This document shows positions 54,005 through 64,000 of a DNA stretch of 64,000 nt, in pieces (the first letter of the stretch is position 1; each line of letters opens with the position of its first letter). This stretch comes from Pseudidiomarina indica. Lineage in GTDB: Bacteria; Pseudomonadota; Gammaproteobacteria; Enterobacterales; Alteromonadaceae. The stretch covers positions 1 through 64,000 of the forward strand of contig NZ_FMXN01000004.1 of assembly GCF_900104245.1 (NCBI RefSeq), given 5' to 3'. A program made the position numbers and the translations under genes. The notes beneath the pieces are model-generated. The model saw only the letters and a program-made list of their open reading frames with translations. It did not search any database and was not told the origin of the DNA.

Positions 54005-54652
54005 ATGACTACCACGCTAAATTTTCAACCCACAAAATTTATCACGAGCGCTGCAAATATTCGACAGTTACCCGAAGATGTCGGCGTCGAAATCGCTTTT
54101 GCAGGCCGTTCTAATGCCGGAAAATCCAGCGCATTAAACACCTTAACGCGACAAAAGTCACTGGCCCGGACCAGTAAAACACCGGGCCGTACGCAATTAA
54201 TTAACGTTTTTGAAGTGGCGCCACAGAAACGTCTGATCGATTTGCCGGGTTATGGTTATGCTAAAGTCCCGCTTGCGGTGAAAGAAAAATGGCAACGGGC
54301 TCTCAGTGAATACCTGCAACAACGCAAATCATTGCGTGGCCTCGTATTATTAATGGATATTCGCCATCCATACCGTGATACCGATCAGGAATTGTTGCAC
54401 TGGGCGACTGATTGTAACATTCCAGTGCTGATTTTGTTGACCAAAGCGGATAAATTAAAAGCCGGACAACGAAAAAGTACTTTGCTGAAAGCGCGCGAAG
54501 CCGCTCTTGTATTCGGCGACAACGTTCAAGTTGAAGCGTTTTCATCCCTCAACCAGTTAGGACTTCCGCAAGTCGAGTTGATTCTTAGCCAATGGCTGAA
54601 TCAAGCCGACGAAGTACCGACTGATTTGGGTGCAAGCGATGTCGAGCAATAG
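54005..54652 (+). CDS. engB: Ribosome-biogenesis GTPase EngB (YihA/YsxC)
   Basis: 215-aa GTPase needed for 50S assembly: G1 [13 protein letters not shown]2 [11 protein letters not shown]3 DLPGYGYA, G4 LTKADKL and G5 VEAFSS. The start at 54005 ([16 protein letters not shown]) matches the family; 11 earlier codons are excluded. Divergent from cytochrome c4 and partly overlapped at its 3' end by a transporter gene. Confidence 0.95.
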   Translation: MTTTLNFQPTKFITSAANIRQLPEDVGVEIAFAGRSNAGKSSALNTLTRQKSLARTSKTPGRTQLINVFEVAPQKRLIDLPGYGYAKVPLAVKEKWQRALSEYLQQRKSLRGLVLLMDIRHPYRDTDQELLHWATDCNIPVLILLTKADKLKAGQRKSTLLKAREAALVFGDNVQVEAFSSLNQLGLPQVELILSQWLNQADEVPTDLGASDVEQ

Positions 54653-55535
54653 CCAGCCACCTCTCAAAGCGTGGCTGATGCTGATGCTACTTGCCCTTAT
54701 TTGGGGCAGCTCCTTTATGCTCATCAAGGTGGGCCTGACTAAACTCTCCCCCACCCAGCTGGCAGCCATCAGAATTTCATCGGCAGGCTTTATTCTGCTT
54801 CCCTTTCTGCTACGTCGCTTTAAGACCGTTCGCCCACATCATTTACTGAAGCTCATCTCGGTGGGGTTGGTCGGTAGTTTTATCCCTGCCATTTTATTCT
54901 CAGTGGCACAAACCAAGCTCCCTAGCGGGGTGACTGGGGTGTTGAATACCTTTACCCCCCTCGCGACCTTATTAATTGGTATTTTGATTTTTAAGCAGGC
55001 ACTGATTAAACAGCAATTAATTGGCGTGCTGGTCGGGTTGCTTGGCACCATTTTGCTGATCACGGCTGCGGGCGGTAACCAACTGCAATTCAACGGGTAT
55101 GCCTTATTCGTGATTGCTGCCACCATTTGCTACGGGATGAATTTAAACTTGATTAAACATCGCCTCCCTGACCTTGGTGCGCTGACCATTACCGGAGTGA
55201 GTCTGTTTCTAGTCGCGCCACCAGCGCTCATTTATTTATTGGTCGGCACCCCGTTTATTGAGCAAGTGAGCCAAGCGGATCCGGCCTTTTATCATGCGCT
55301 TGGCGCGGTACTGATACTAGGCACCGTGGGCACTGCCATGGCCTTGGTCTTGTTTAATACCGTGGTTAAACTGGCTGACACCACTTTCACCAGCTCCGTG
55401 ACGTATATTATTCCGATCGTCGCGCTGATATTAGGGGTGCTGGATGGCGAGCCATTTTTGGTCGCCCATGGGGTTGGCTTGGTCGCGATTTTGTTAGGTG
55501 TGTTTATTAGTAATCACCGCAAACGGGTGTCTTAA
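54639..55535 (+). CDS. DMT-superfamily (EamA) transporter
   Basis: 298-aa membrane protein with ten hydrophobic helices in two EamA repeats, the first starting [16 protein letters not shown] and the second with [15 protein letters not shown]. Such proteins usually export amino acids or metabolites. The start at 54639 overlaps the engB end by 14 nt. Substrate unknown. Confidence 0.88.
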   Translation: MSSNSQPPLKAWLMLMLLALIWGSSFMLIKVGLTKLSPTQLAAIRISSAGFILLPFLLRRFKTVRPHHLLKLISVGLVGSFIPAILFSVAQTKLPSGVTGVLNTFTPLATLLIGILIFKQALIKQQLIGVLVGLLGTILLITAAGGNQLQFNGYALFVIAATICYGMNLNLIKHRLPDLGALTITGVSLFLVAPPALIYLLVGTPFIEQVSQADPAFYHALGAVLILGTVGTAMALVLFNTVVKLADTTFTSSVTYIIPIVALILGVLDGEPFLVAHGVGLVAILLGVFISNHRKRVS

Positions 55536-55620
55536 AAAAGAAAAAGCCCGGCTTAAAAAGCCGGGCAAAAGTTCTTACAATCCAGGGAGAGAACATCTCA
55601 GAAAGGTATGATAAACGAAC
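55536..55620 (-). ncRNA. spf: Candidate Spot 42 (spf) small RNA downstream of polA
   Basis: On the minus strand after polA a short non-coding stretch contains GAGATGTTCTCTC (55587-55599 region), which matches the AGATGTTCTATC of E. coli Spot 42 at 11 of 12 positions and can form a comparable small hairpin. A strong intrinsic terminator follows (GCCCGGCTT-AAA-AAGCCGGGC, 55546-55566, then T5CT6). Position and strand (after polA, convergent with the engB side) are the same as for spf. The 5' end is not fixed; candidate promoter elements (ATGAAA, 16 nt, TATCAT) lie upstream. The alternative is simply the polA terminator. Confidence 0.45.
55546..55566 (-). terminator. Intrinsic terminator downstream of polA
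   Basis: Nine-base perfect GC-rich stem, 3-nt loop, followed on the minus strand by TTTTTCTTTTTT. It serves polA and/or the candidate Spot 42 RNA, 143 nt after the polA stop. Confidence 0.85.
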
Positions 55621-55708
55621 CTAGTAACGTTTCATTGTGCCTTTCAATAACTAGGACTTGTCGTTTTCAAAATAGTTCAAAAAAAATTCAATTTTTAAGA
55701 AAATATTT

Positions 55709-58492
55709 TTAGTGCGCTTCGTCCCAGTTCTGTCCTACTCCTGCTTCGGCAATTAAAGGAACTTTTAGTTCCGCAGCTTGCTCCATTATTTTTACCAATT
55801 CAGCTTTTGCCTCTTCAATGCAGTTTTCATGCACCTCAAACACCAGTTCATCATGCACTTGCATAATCATTCGTACCTCTTGCTGCGGCCACTTTTTATC
55901 AATCGCGGCCGCCACATCAATCATAGCCCGCTTAATGATGTCAGCCGCAGACCCTTGCATGGGGGCATTAATCGCCGCACGCTCCGCCGCATTACGGCGG
56001 ACGGCTTGCTGTGATTTGATATCAGGTAAATGCAGTCGGCGTCCGAAAATGGTTTCCACATACCCCGCCTCGCTGGCCTTTTTCCGCGTGTTCTCCATAT
56101 AGGTTAAAACCCCGGGGAAGCGATCAAAGTATTTATCCATATAGGTTTGGGCTTCGTGACGAGGAATATCGAGCTGACGCGCTAGACCAAACGCCGACAT
56201 CCCGTAAATTAAGCCGAAGTTGACCGCTTTGGCTCGGCGCCGCTGCTCACTCGTCACCTCTTCCAACGCCACCCCAAACACTTCAGCGGCCGTTGCTTTG
56301 TGAATGTCTCGACCTTTCGAGAACGCATCCACCAAGGCCGGATCATCCGACAAGTGAGCCATAATTCGTAGTTCAATTTGGCTATAGTCGATAGCCATAA
56401 TTTGATATCCCGCCGGAGCGGTAAAGGCTTGACGTACCCGCCGCCCATTCTCGGTACGGATAGGAATATTCTGCAAGTTCGGGTCACTGGAGGATAAACG
56501 TCCGGTGGCGGTCACCGCCTGATGATACGACGTATGGATACGACCTGAATGAGTGTTCACCATTTTCGGCAGTTTATCCGTATAGGTCGATTTCAACTTG
56601 CTCAGCCCACGGTACCGCATAATCACATCAGGTAACGGATAATCCAGCGCCAATTCCTGCAAAACCTCTTCGGCAGTCGAGGGAGCGCCTTTGGGGGTTT
56701 TCTTCAGCACCGGCAACTGCATTTTTTCAAACAAAATGGTTTGTAGTTGCTTCGTGGAACTCAAATTAAATGCTTGGCCGGCAATTTCGTGCGCTTGTGC
56801 TTCGAGCTCTTTCAGTTCCTCGGCCAATTCAGCACTTTGCTGACGTAACAGGGCACTATCGACTTGCACCCCCAACTGTTCCATGTTGACCAAAATCGGC
56901 AACAACGGCAGCTCAATCTCTTTTAACACTTGCACCAGGCCGGGCTCCGACTCTAATTCCGCCGAAATTGCTTGGTGTAATTGCAGCGTCACATCCGCGT
57001 CTTCGGCAGCGTACGGCGCCGCTTCTTCCACGGCAATTTGGTTAAAGCTGAGTTGCTTCGCCCCTTTCCCGGCAATGTCTTCAAATGAGATGGCGCGATG
57101 CCCTAAATACTGCAAACTTAAACTGTCCATATCGTGCCGCGAACCGACGCTATTCAACACATAGGATGCCAGCATGGTGTCGTTGATAATCCCAGTTAAG
57201 GTAATGTCGTAACGGCGTAAAATATGGCTATCGTATTTGAGGTTTTGTCCCACCCAGCGTGGTCTTGGGTCTTCAAAGAGCGGTTTCAGTTGCGCCAGCA
57301 CCCAGTCACGACTTAATTGCTCCGGCGCCATGCCTAAGTCGTGGCCGACAGGAATATAACAAGCGCGCCCTGGCTTCATCGCAAACGACATGCCCACCAG
57401 CTCAGCTTCCATATAGTTGAGGCTGGTGGTTTCCGTATCAAAAGCAACCACTTCGGCGTCACGTAGCTCGTCCAGCCATGCCTGAAACCGCTCTTTGCTG
57501 GTCACGGTTTCATAGTCTCGCTCCCGAGCAGTGACCACGGTTTCTACCGGTTCTGCAGCGGCAGCAGGCGTGATGCCCAACACCCGATCAGTCACCGCCC
57601 CTTGATCAAGGGCTTCGCTCAACCAGCGCCGGAAATCACATTGCTTATAAAGCTCAATGAGTGTGTCTCTGTCCGATGGCTGAATTTTTAAATCATCAGG
57701 AGCTTGGGGTAAGGCCACATCCAATTTGATGGTCGCCAATTCGCGTGACATTAATAAAATATCGCGATGTTCACGAATTTTTTCAGGCATGGATTTCGCG
57801 CCGCGGAAACTCAAGGTGGCCACGGCATCGGGGTCTGCCAAGATAGCGTCAATGCTCTCCATTCCTTGCAACAAGGCTAGCGCCGTTTTTTCCCCGACTT
57901 TGGGTAAGCCAGGAATATTGTCAGAGCTGTCCCCCATCAGGGCGAGTAAATCAATGATCTGGCTGGGTTGTACACCATATTTGGCCACCACCCCTGCGGT
58001 ATCCATCAAGGTATCCGTCATGGTGTTAATCAGCATCACATGGTCGTTCACCAATTGTGCCATGTCCTTATCACCGGTACTGATCAAGGTGAACCGTTGC
58101 TCTGCGGCGGCCTGTTGGGCCAAAGTGCCAATCACATCATCGGCTTCCACATCATCAATACATAACAGCGGTAACCCTAAGGCTTTGACGATGGCATGTA
58201 ACGGTGCAATTTGCTGACGCAGATCATCGGGCATTGGCGGCCGATTGGCTTTGTAATCGCTATAAATTTCGTTACGAAACGTGGGGCCTTTCGCATCAAA
58301 TACCACCGCCATATGAGACGGTTGATATTTCATGATCAAACTCCGCAACATGTTCACGACGCCATAAATGGCCCCCGTTGGTTCACCCGCTGCGTTGGTC
58401 AAGTGAGGCGGCGCATAGTAAGCGCGAAATAAGTAAGATGAACCATCAACAAGGATGAATGGGTTTTCAGGAACGACTGGAGTGGCTGCCAT
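55709..58492 (-). CDS. polA: DNA polymerase I
   Basis: 927-aa PolA with all three domains. The N-terminal 5'-3' flap nuclease has VDGSSYLFRAYY, VEADDVIGTLA and LMGDSSDNIPGLPKVGEKTA. The 3'-5' proofreading domain has intact metal ligands (VAFDTETTSL). The polymerase domain has motif A MAIDYSQIELRIMAHLS, motif B RRRAKAVNFGLIYGMSAFG and motif C MQVHDELVFEV. It fills gaps in Okazaki fragment processing and repair. Length is normal for the family (928 aa in E. coli). Confidence 0.98.
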   Translation of the reverse strand: MAATPVVPENPFILVDGSSYLFRAYYAPPHLTNAAGEPTGAIYGVVNMLRSLIMKYQPSHMAVVFDAKGPTFRNEIYSDYKANRPPMPDDLRQQIAPLHAIVKALGLPLLCIDDVEADDVIGTLAQQAAAEQRFTLISTGDKDMAQLVNDHVMLINTMTDTLMDTAGVVAKYGVQPSQIIDLLALMGDSSDNIPGLPKVGEKTALALLQGMESIDAILADPDAVATLSFRGAKSMPEKIREHRDILLMSRELATIKLDVALPQAPDDLKIQPSDRDTLIELYKQCDFRRWLSEALDQGAVTDRVLGITPAAAAEPVETVVTARERDYETVTSKERFQAWLDELRDAEVVAFDTETTSLNYMEAELVGMSFAMKPGRACYIPVGHDLGMAPEQLSRDWVLAQLKPLFEDPRPRWVGQNLKYDSHILRRYDITLTGIINDTMLASYVLNSVGSRHDMDSLSLQYLGHRAISFEDIAGKGAKQLSFNQIAVEEAAPYAAEDADVTLQLHQAISAELESEPGLVQVLKEIELPLLPILVNMEQLGVQVDSALLRQQSAELAEELKELEAQAHEIAGQAFNLSSTKQLQTILFEKMQLPVLKKTPKGAPSTAEEVLQELALDYPLPDVIMRYRGLSKLKSTYTDKLPKMVNTHSGRIHTSYHQAVTATGRLSSSDPNLQNIPIRTENGRRVRQAFTAPAGYQIMAIDYSQIELRIMAHLSDDPALVDAFSKGRDIHKATAAEVFGVALEEVTSEQRRRAKAVNFGLIYGMSAFGLARQLDIPRHEAQTYMDKYFDRFPGVLTYMENTRKKASEAGYVETIFGRRLHLPDIKSQQAVRRNAAERAAINAPMQGSAADIIKRAMIDVAAAIDKKWPQQEVRMIMQVHDELVFEVHENCIEEAKAELVKIMEQAAELKVPLIAEAGVGQNWDEAH

Positions 58493-58913
58493 AAGTGCTG
58501 TCTCAAAATAAGCTGCTAAATTCTGTTGTTAAGCATGCCACAGCTCCGTTTTATTGGCTACTCATGGCTGGGAGTCATCTGTGGAAACGCTGTGGATAAG
58601 TCTGTTGAGAAATGCCGAATGCACCAGTGAAAGATCAGCGATCTCTGGTGGCGGATAGCTCTGTAAAGCCTTGAATAACAAGGGGTTCAGGGTAATGCAA
58701 AAGCCCCAACAACTTCTTTATAATTATCATCGTCAGTTGTGGAAACTGATTTTAAGCACAACCATAGGAGGGTACTGCGTGCTGCGTCAATTCTCGCGAA
58801 TCGAATTAGAAGACTACCATAATTAATTCCAATTGCTAGCCCTCCCATCGCTTTTCTTAGAACAAATATTAATCAATGCTTTCTTTTCTTATAGCCAAAG
58901 AGCTTAAAAAGTA
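58493..58913. other. Gene-poor gap between polA and aroE with DnaA-box-like sites
   Basis: 420 bp without a standard gene. It contains one perfect DnaA box (TGTGGATAA at 58591-58599, reverse TTATCCACA) and two near-matches (TGTGGAAAC around 58579 and 58738). It also holds a TATAAT at 58719-58724 and a 15-codon frame described separately. It presumably carries the polA promoter at its left end. Confidence 0.45.
58779..58826 (+). CDS. Possible 15-aa peptide with a strong ribosome-binding site
   Basis: A perfect AGGAGG lies 7 nt before a GTG that opens MLRQFSRIELEDYHN then TAA. The Shine-Dalgarno GGAGGG can pair fully with CCCTCC about 70 nt downstream (58843-58848 region), which could mask it. 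No following gene on this strand explains a leader. It could be a microprotein, a regulatory ORF or chance. Confidence 0.25.
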   Translation: MLRQFSRIELEDYHN

Positions 58914-59742
58914 TTAGCCAATCACTGCGCCTTGATTCATCAACTGTGCCCGTAATTGGGTCAAAACCGGCTCGGTATCAAGCTCAAGCTCAGGGTGCCA
59001 CAATTGAAAGGCAACGGCTGCTTGCTCCACCAACATACTCAAGCCATCGTACACCTGAGTCACGCCTGCTTGCTGCGCACGCTGCATCATCAGGGTGGGC
59101 TGCGCTCCATAGCGCATGTCATACCAGGCCGTTGCCGAGGCCAGTTGTTCGTCCGCCAACGGCAACTGGTCGGTGCTGGTGGCTTGAATCACCAAGGCGC
59201 CAGCAGGAATCTGTAGCTGTTCATAAGTCACCGCTTGCACCCGTGCATCACCCACAGCAGCCACCAGCTCTTGAGCTCGAGACAAGGTTCGATTGGCAAT
59301 GAAAATATGATCGACGTGCTGCGCTAACAACGGACCAAGAACACCGCGAGTCGCGCCACCAGCACCACAAATCACTATGGCTCGTTGTGTTAATTGTTGC
59401 TGGCAATGGTGCTGTAACGCGCGTACCAAGCCCACGCCGTCGGTGTTATCACCGAGCAATTGTCCCTGCCCCAGCGACACCAAGGTGTTCACAGCGCCAG
59501 CAAGCTGCGCTCGTGGGGTAAGCTGATTGACCAAGGCAAAAGCCTGCTGCTTAAAAGGTGCGGTCACATTGGCACCGGCTCCACCTTGATGAAAAAATGT
59601 CGCAACAGCACGACGAAACTGGGCGGTCGATGTTAGACTACGCGTATAACGCAAGGTGATGCCTGCCTGCGCCGCAAAAGCTTGATGAATGGCGGGTGAC
59701 AGGCTATGCGCAATTGGATTCCCGAACACTGTAAAGAGCGCC

Positions 59743-59744
<2 letters not shown>
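58914..59744 (-). CDS. aroE: Shikimate dehydrogenase
   Basis: 276-aa AroE, the NADP-dependent reductase of the shikimate pathway. Substrate-binding FGNPIAHSLSPAIH and catalytic Lys in NVTAPFKQQAF are present, as are NTLVSL, LGDNTDGVGLV and the nucleotide-binding GAGGATRGVLGPLL. Its ATG (59744-59742) overlaps the start codon of the divergent globin gene by 2 nt, leaving no intergenic space. Confidence 0.95.
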
Positions 59745-61645
<1,901 letters not shown>

Positions 61646-61675
61646 GATGATTCGTCTCGTCGTTGCTGGGTCACG

Positions 61676-62071
61676 CTATTTTAGCGGAGATTTGTAGTCA
61701 CAGGAATGTTGCGCGCAGATTAGCCGCTCACCCGCAGCGGTTTTGCGCTTTAACAGAATCGGGAACTCACATTGGGGGCACACTTGCGCCACCGGTGGTA
61801 GCTGCACCGAATAGGAGCAGTCAGGATAACGGTCACAGGCATAAAAAGAACGCCCATAGCGACTGGTTTTTTGGACTAACTTGCCTTGCTGGCAGGTGGG
61901 ACACGCCACGTTGGTGCCCGGATCGAAGTCCGCTGCCGTCATGTAATCACACTCGGGATAGCCACTGCACCCGACAAATAATCCGTAGCGACCCTTTTTC
62001 AACTGCAACTCACATTGGCATTGGGGACATGGCACCCCCAATGCTTGTGGTTCTAAAAAATTGTCTGACAT
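61676..62071 (-). CDS. yrdD: Topoisomerase I-type C4 zinc-finger protein YrdD
   Basis: 131-aa protein made of three tandem four-cysteine zinc ribbons (CPQCQC...CSGYPEC, CPTCQQ...CDRYPDC, CPQCEF...CAQHSC) like those at the C-terminus of DNA topoisomerase I. The free-standing form is E. coli YrdD, thought to bind single-stranded DNA. Its start directly abuts the smg stop (62072). Confidence 0.92.
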   Translation of the reverse strand: MSDNFLEPQALGVPCPQCQCELQLKKGRYGLFVGCSGYPECDYMTAADFDPGTNVACPTCQQGKLVQKTSRYGRSFYACDRYPDCSYSVQLPPVAQVCPQCEFPILLKRKTAAGERLICAQHSCDYKSPLK

Positions 62072-62545
62072 TTAATGTAATAAACCCTCAGGCTCTTCAA
62101 ACAGCAGCCCTTCCATTTGATCATAGGCGTCTTCATGGCCTGGCACATTAAACAGCACCATCAAAATCACCCATTTCAAATCATCTAAAGTAAATTGCTG
62201 AGTATCCAGTTCCATCACACGGTCAATAACCATCTCTCGTGTGGCAAAATCCAACACCCCGAGGTTTTCTAAATACATGATAAAGCCTCGGCTTTCACAA
62301 TCCAGACGTGCCGCTTCTTCAGCGGTAAAAACACGGATACTTTTATGCTGTGATTGGTGGGTGTAGGGAATTGCTTGGCTGTCTTGTAAGTCAGCTAATC
62401 GCTCAAGCCACGCCAATGCCTTGAGGATTTCTTGGCGATGGAAGCCAGCCCGCGTAAGTTCGTCAGTAAGCTCGTCATGATTGACGACCACCTCCATGTC
62501 CGAATGAATAAAATTTTCGAACAAATACATGAGGATATCAAACAT
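62072..62545 (-). CDS. smg: Smg (DUF494) protein
   Basis: 157-aa Smg: [16 protein letters not shown] opens the protein, with [11 protein letters not shown] and [29 protein letters not shown] typical of DUF494. Function is unsettled, though it is nearly always between dprA and the topoisomerase-type zinc-finger gene. It follows dprA with 2 nt between. Confidence 0.92.
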   Translation of the reverse strand: MFDILMYLFENFIHSDMEVVVNHDELTDELTRAGFHRQEILKALAWLERLADLQDSQAIPYTHQSQHKSIRVFTAEEAARLDCESRGFIMYLENLGVLDFATREMVIDRVMELDTQQFTLDDLKWVILMVLFNVPGHEDAYDQMEGLLFEEPEGLLH

Positions 62546-62547
62546 CG

Positions 62548-63594
62548 TTAGCGCCTCCCCATTCTGATGTAACCGCCAGGAACTGAGGTAACAACGCCCT
62601 CTAGTTCTAACATCACCAATTGTTCTGTCACAATCGCTATGGGTAGCCCACTGCGTGCGACAATCGTATCAACCGAAGTGACTTCCAATCCCACATTAGC
62701 CAACAATTGGTGGTTTGCCAAGCTCCGCGTGGAATTAATTTTATCGGATGGCACTGCCTGACTAGATGGTGGCGGCACGGCAAAATTCAACTCCCGCAAA
62801 AGGTCATCCACCGAGGTGGCTAATCCAGCCCCTTCTTTGAGGAGTTTGAAACTGCCGCTAAAGGCAACGTCCCACATGGATCCGGGCACCACCCAAATAT
62901 CTTTGTTCTGCGCCTGAGCCAGCCCAGCCGTGGTCATGGTACCGCTGCGTAACTTCGCCTCGATAATCAGTATCAACGACGATAACCCGCTTAAAATACG
63001 ATTGCGCCGCGGAAAATGATCCCGCTTAGGCGGCATACCAGGCGCAAATTCCGATACCAACACGCCCGCTTGGCGCACTTGTTGTTGTAATTGCCGATGA
63101 CGTGGCGGGTAATAGATATCCGTGCCATTTCCTAGTACGGCCAACGTGGCGCCTTGTGCCAGCGCACCGCGATGAGCAGCCCCATCAATTCCCGTTGCCA
63201 GCCCACTGCTAACTAACACCCCCGCTTGGGTGAGCCCTCGCGCAAAATAATCCGCCGTATGCAGGCCAATTGGGGATGCATTGCGACTGCCAATAATCGC
63301 CACTTGCGGTACCTGCAACAATTCGGCGTTGCCACTGACAAACAACACCAACGGAGGATCATCAATTTGCCGCAAGCGCTCTGGATAAGCGGCGTCACGA
63401 ATGGTGATATACCGACAATCTGGGTGCCGCAACCACTGCATAAAATGGCGGCAATGAGCGGGCGCAATCACCGTCTTGGAATGGTTCGCATGCGCCAGCA
63501 TGTGGTCGATCGAACTCAGCGAACGTAAATAGCGACGATGCCTGGTCGGGGCACTTGCTAGAGCGAGCACCTGCTCGGCCAATTCTGCATCCAT
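62548..63594 (-). CDS. dprA: DNA-processing protein DprA/Smf
   Basis: 348-aa DprA, which protects incoming single-stranded DNA and loads RecA during transformation. The Rossmann-like core carries [52 protein letters not shown] and [14 protein letters not shown]-terminal winged helix (about 290-348, [23 protein letters not shown]) completes it. First gene of the leftward operon and divergent from def. Confidence 0.95.
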   Translation of the reverse strand: MDAELAEQVLALASAPTRHRRYLRSLSSIDHMLAHANHSKTVIAPAHCRHFMQWLRHPDCRYITIRDAAYPERLRQIDDPPLVLFVSGNAELLQVPQVAIIGSRNASPIGLHTADYFARGLTQAGVLVSSGLATGIDGAAHRGALAQGATLAVLGNGTDIYYPPRHRQLQQQVRQAGVLVSEFAPGMPPKRDHFPRRNRILSGLSSLILIIEAKLRSGTMTTAGLAQAQNKDIWVVPGSMWDVAFSGSFKLLKEGAGLATSVDDLLRELNFAVPPPSSQAVPSDKINSTRSLANHQLLANVGLEVTSVDTIVARSGLPIAIVTEQLVMLELEGVVTSVPGGYIRMGRR

Positions 63595-63681
63595 GCGGAA
63601 CCTCTCAACGGTTGTAAATTCGTGTGTTTACCCTCAAATTAAGGTAAAATTGGCTAAGTTGAATTAATTGAATGAAAGGTT

Positions 63682-64000
63682 ATGAGTAAATTAACTATTT
63701 TGAAATACCCAGACGAACGTTTACGCACCGTCGCACAGCCAATTGAGCAAGTGGATGACGCGTTGCGGAACCAAATCGATGACATGCTGGAAACCATGTA
63801 TGAATCCAATGGCGTGGGCTTAGCTGCCACTCAAGTGGATTTTCATTACCGGTTATTTGTCGCCGACTGCAGCGCTGATCAAGATGAGCCGTTGGTATTT
63901 ATTAACCCTGAAATTACCGCCAAAGAAGGGGAATTTACCAACGAAGAAGGCTGCTTATCCTTCCCTGGCGTGTATGCCAAAGTTGAACGCGCTGGGAAAG
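63682..64000 (+). CDS. def: Peptide deformylase (3' end outside window)
   Basis: N-terminal 106 codons of peptide deformylase, which removes the formyl group from nascent proteins. Motif 1 GVGLAATQ and motif 2 EGCLSFPGV (Cys metal ligand) are both present; motif 3 (HExDH) lies beyond the window edge. It starts [18 protein letters not shown]. Divergence from dprA is the common arrangement in this group, with fmt expected next. Confidence 0.95.
   Translation, partial: MSKLTILKYPDERLRTVAQPIEQVDDALRNQIDDMLETMYESNGVGLAATQVDFHYRLFVADCSADQDEPLVFINPEITAKEGEFTNEEGCLSFPGVYAKVERAGK

Noticed and set aside
58561-58750. Chromosomal replication origin
   Set aside because: Only one perfect DnaA box, no AT-rich unwinding repeats, and none of the usual origin neighbours (dnaA, dnaN, mnmG, rpmH).

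Overview
The window reads as a chromosomal segment of a marine-type gammaproteobacterium, most likely in or near the Idiomarinaceae/Alteromonadales. This is inferred from gene order (yihI, yihA/engB and polA close together; dprA-smg-yrdD-tsaC-hemF next to aroE, with def divergent), from the many secreted or lipid-anchored peptidases (two S9A peptidases, a gamma-glutamyltransferase, two secreted amidohydrolases), from several c-type cytochromes, and from GGDEF signalling. No species can be named from the sequence alone.

The left 11 kb is accessory DNA. It starts with the end of an integrated element carrying a Fic toxin and a small, easily missed YhfG-like antitoxin. That element stops at a 50-nt 3' piece of a tRNA-Arg(CCG) gene, a classic attachment-site scar. 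After a DesK/DesR-like two-component system, a divergent ABC exporter and a secreted amidohydrolase comes a 2.3-kb unit bounded by inverted copies of a ~40-nt repeat. This unit holds an AbiEi/AbiEii toxin-antitoxin operon, a third small gene, and a truncated second copy of the Fic antitoxin that lies inside a ~325-bp duplication of the first locus. A stretch of gene debris follows (PepSY, TonB-receptor, CatC and membrane-protein fragments).

From 11 to 37 kb the genes serve respiration, redox and sulfur metabolism: a porin, a TsdB/TsdA-type thiosulfate dehydrogenase pair, a nitroreductase, catalase, NagB, a di-haem cytochrome c peroxidase, gamma-glutamyltransferase, QueH, a 2OG-Fe oxygenase, a CoA transferase, a MacB-like tripartite exporter, a glutathione-peroxidase-like protein, a MliC/META lipoprotein, and a leftward RegB/RegA - persulfide dioxygenase - YeiH - peroxiredoxin cluster divergent from an OprC-like copper receptor.

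From 37 to 64 kb the content is mostly core: YebC, two S9A peptidases around a TPR-GGDEF protein, PurE/PurK, a second diguanylate cyclase, a cold-shock protein with a long leader, CysE, YihI, cytochrome c4, EngB, PolA, AroE, a truncated globin, HemF, TsaC, YrdD, Smg, DprA and the start of Def. Two gene-free stretches sit where E. coli carries csrC (by yihI/yihA) and spf (after polA). Both end in strong terminators and look like homologous small RNAs.
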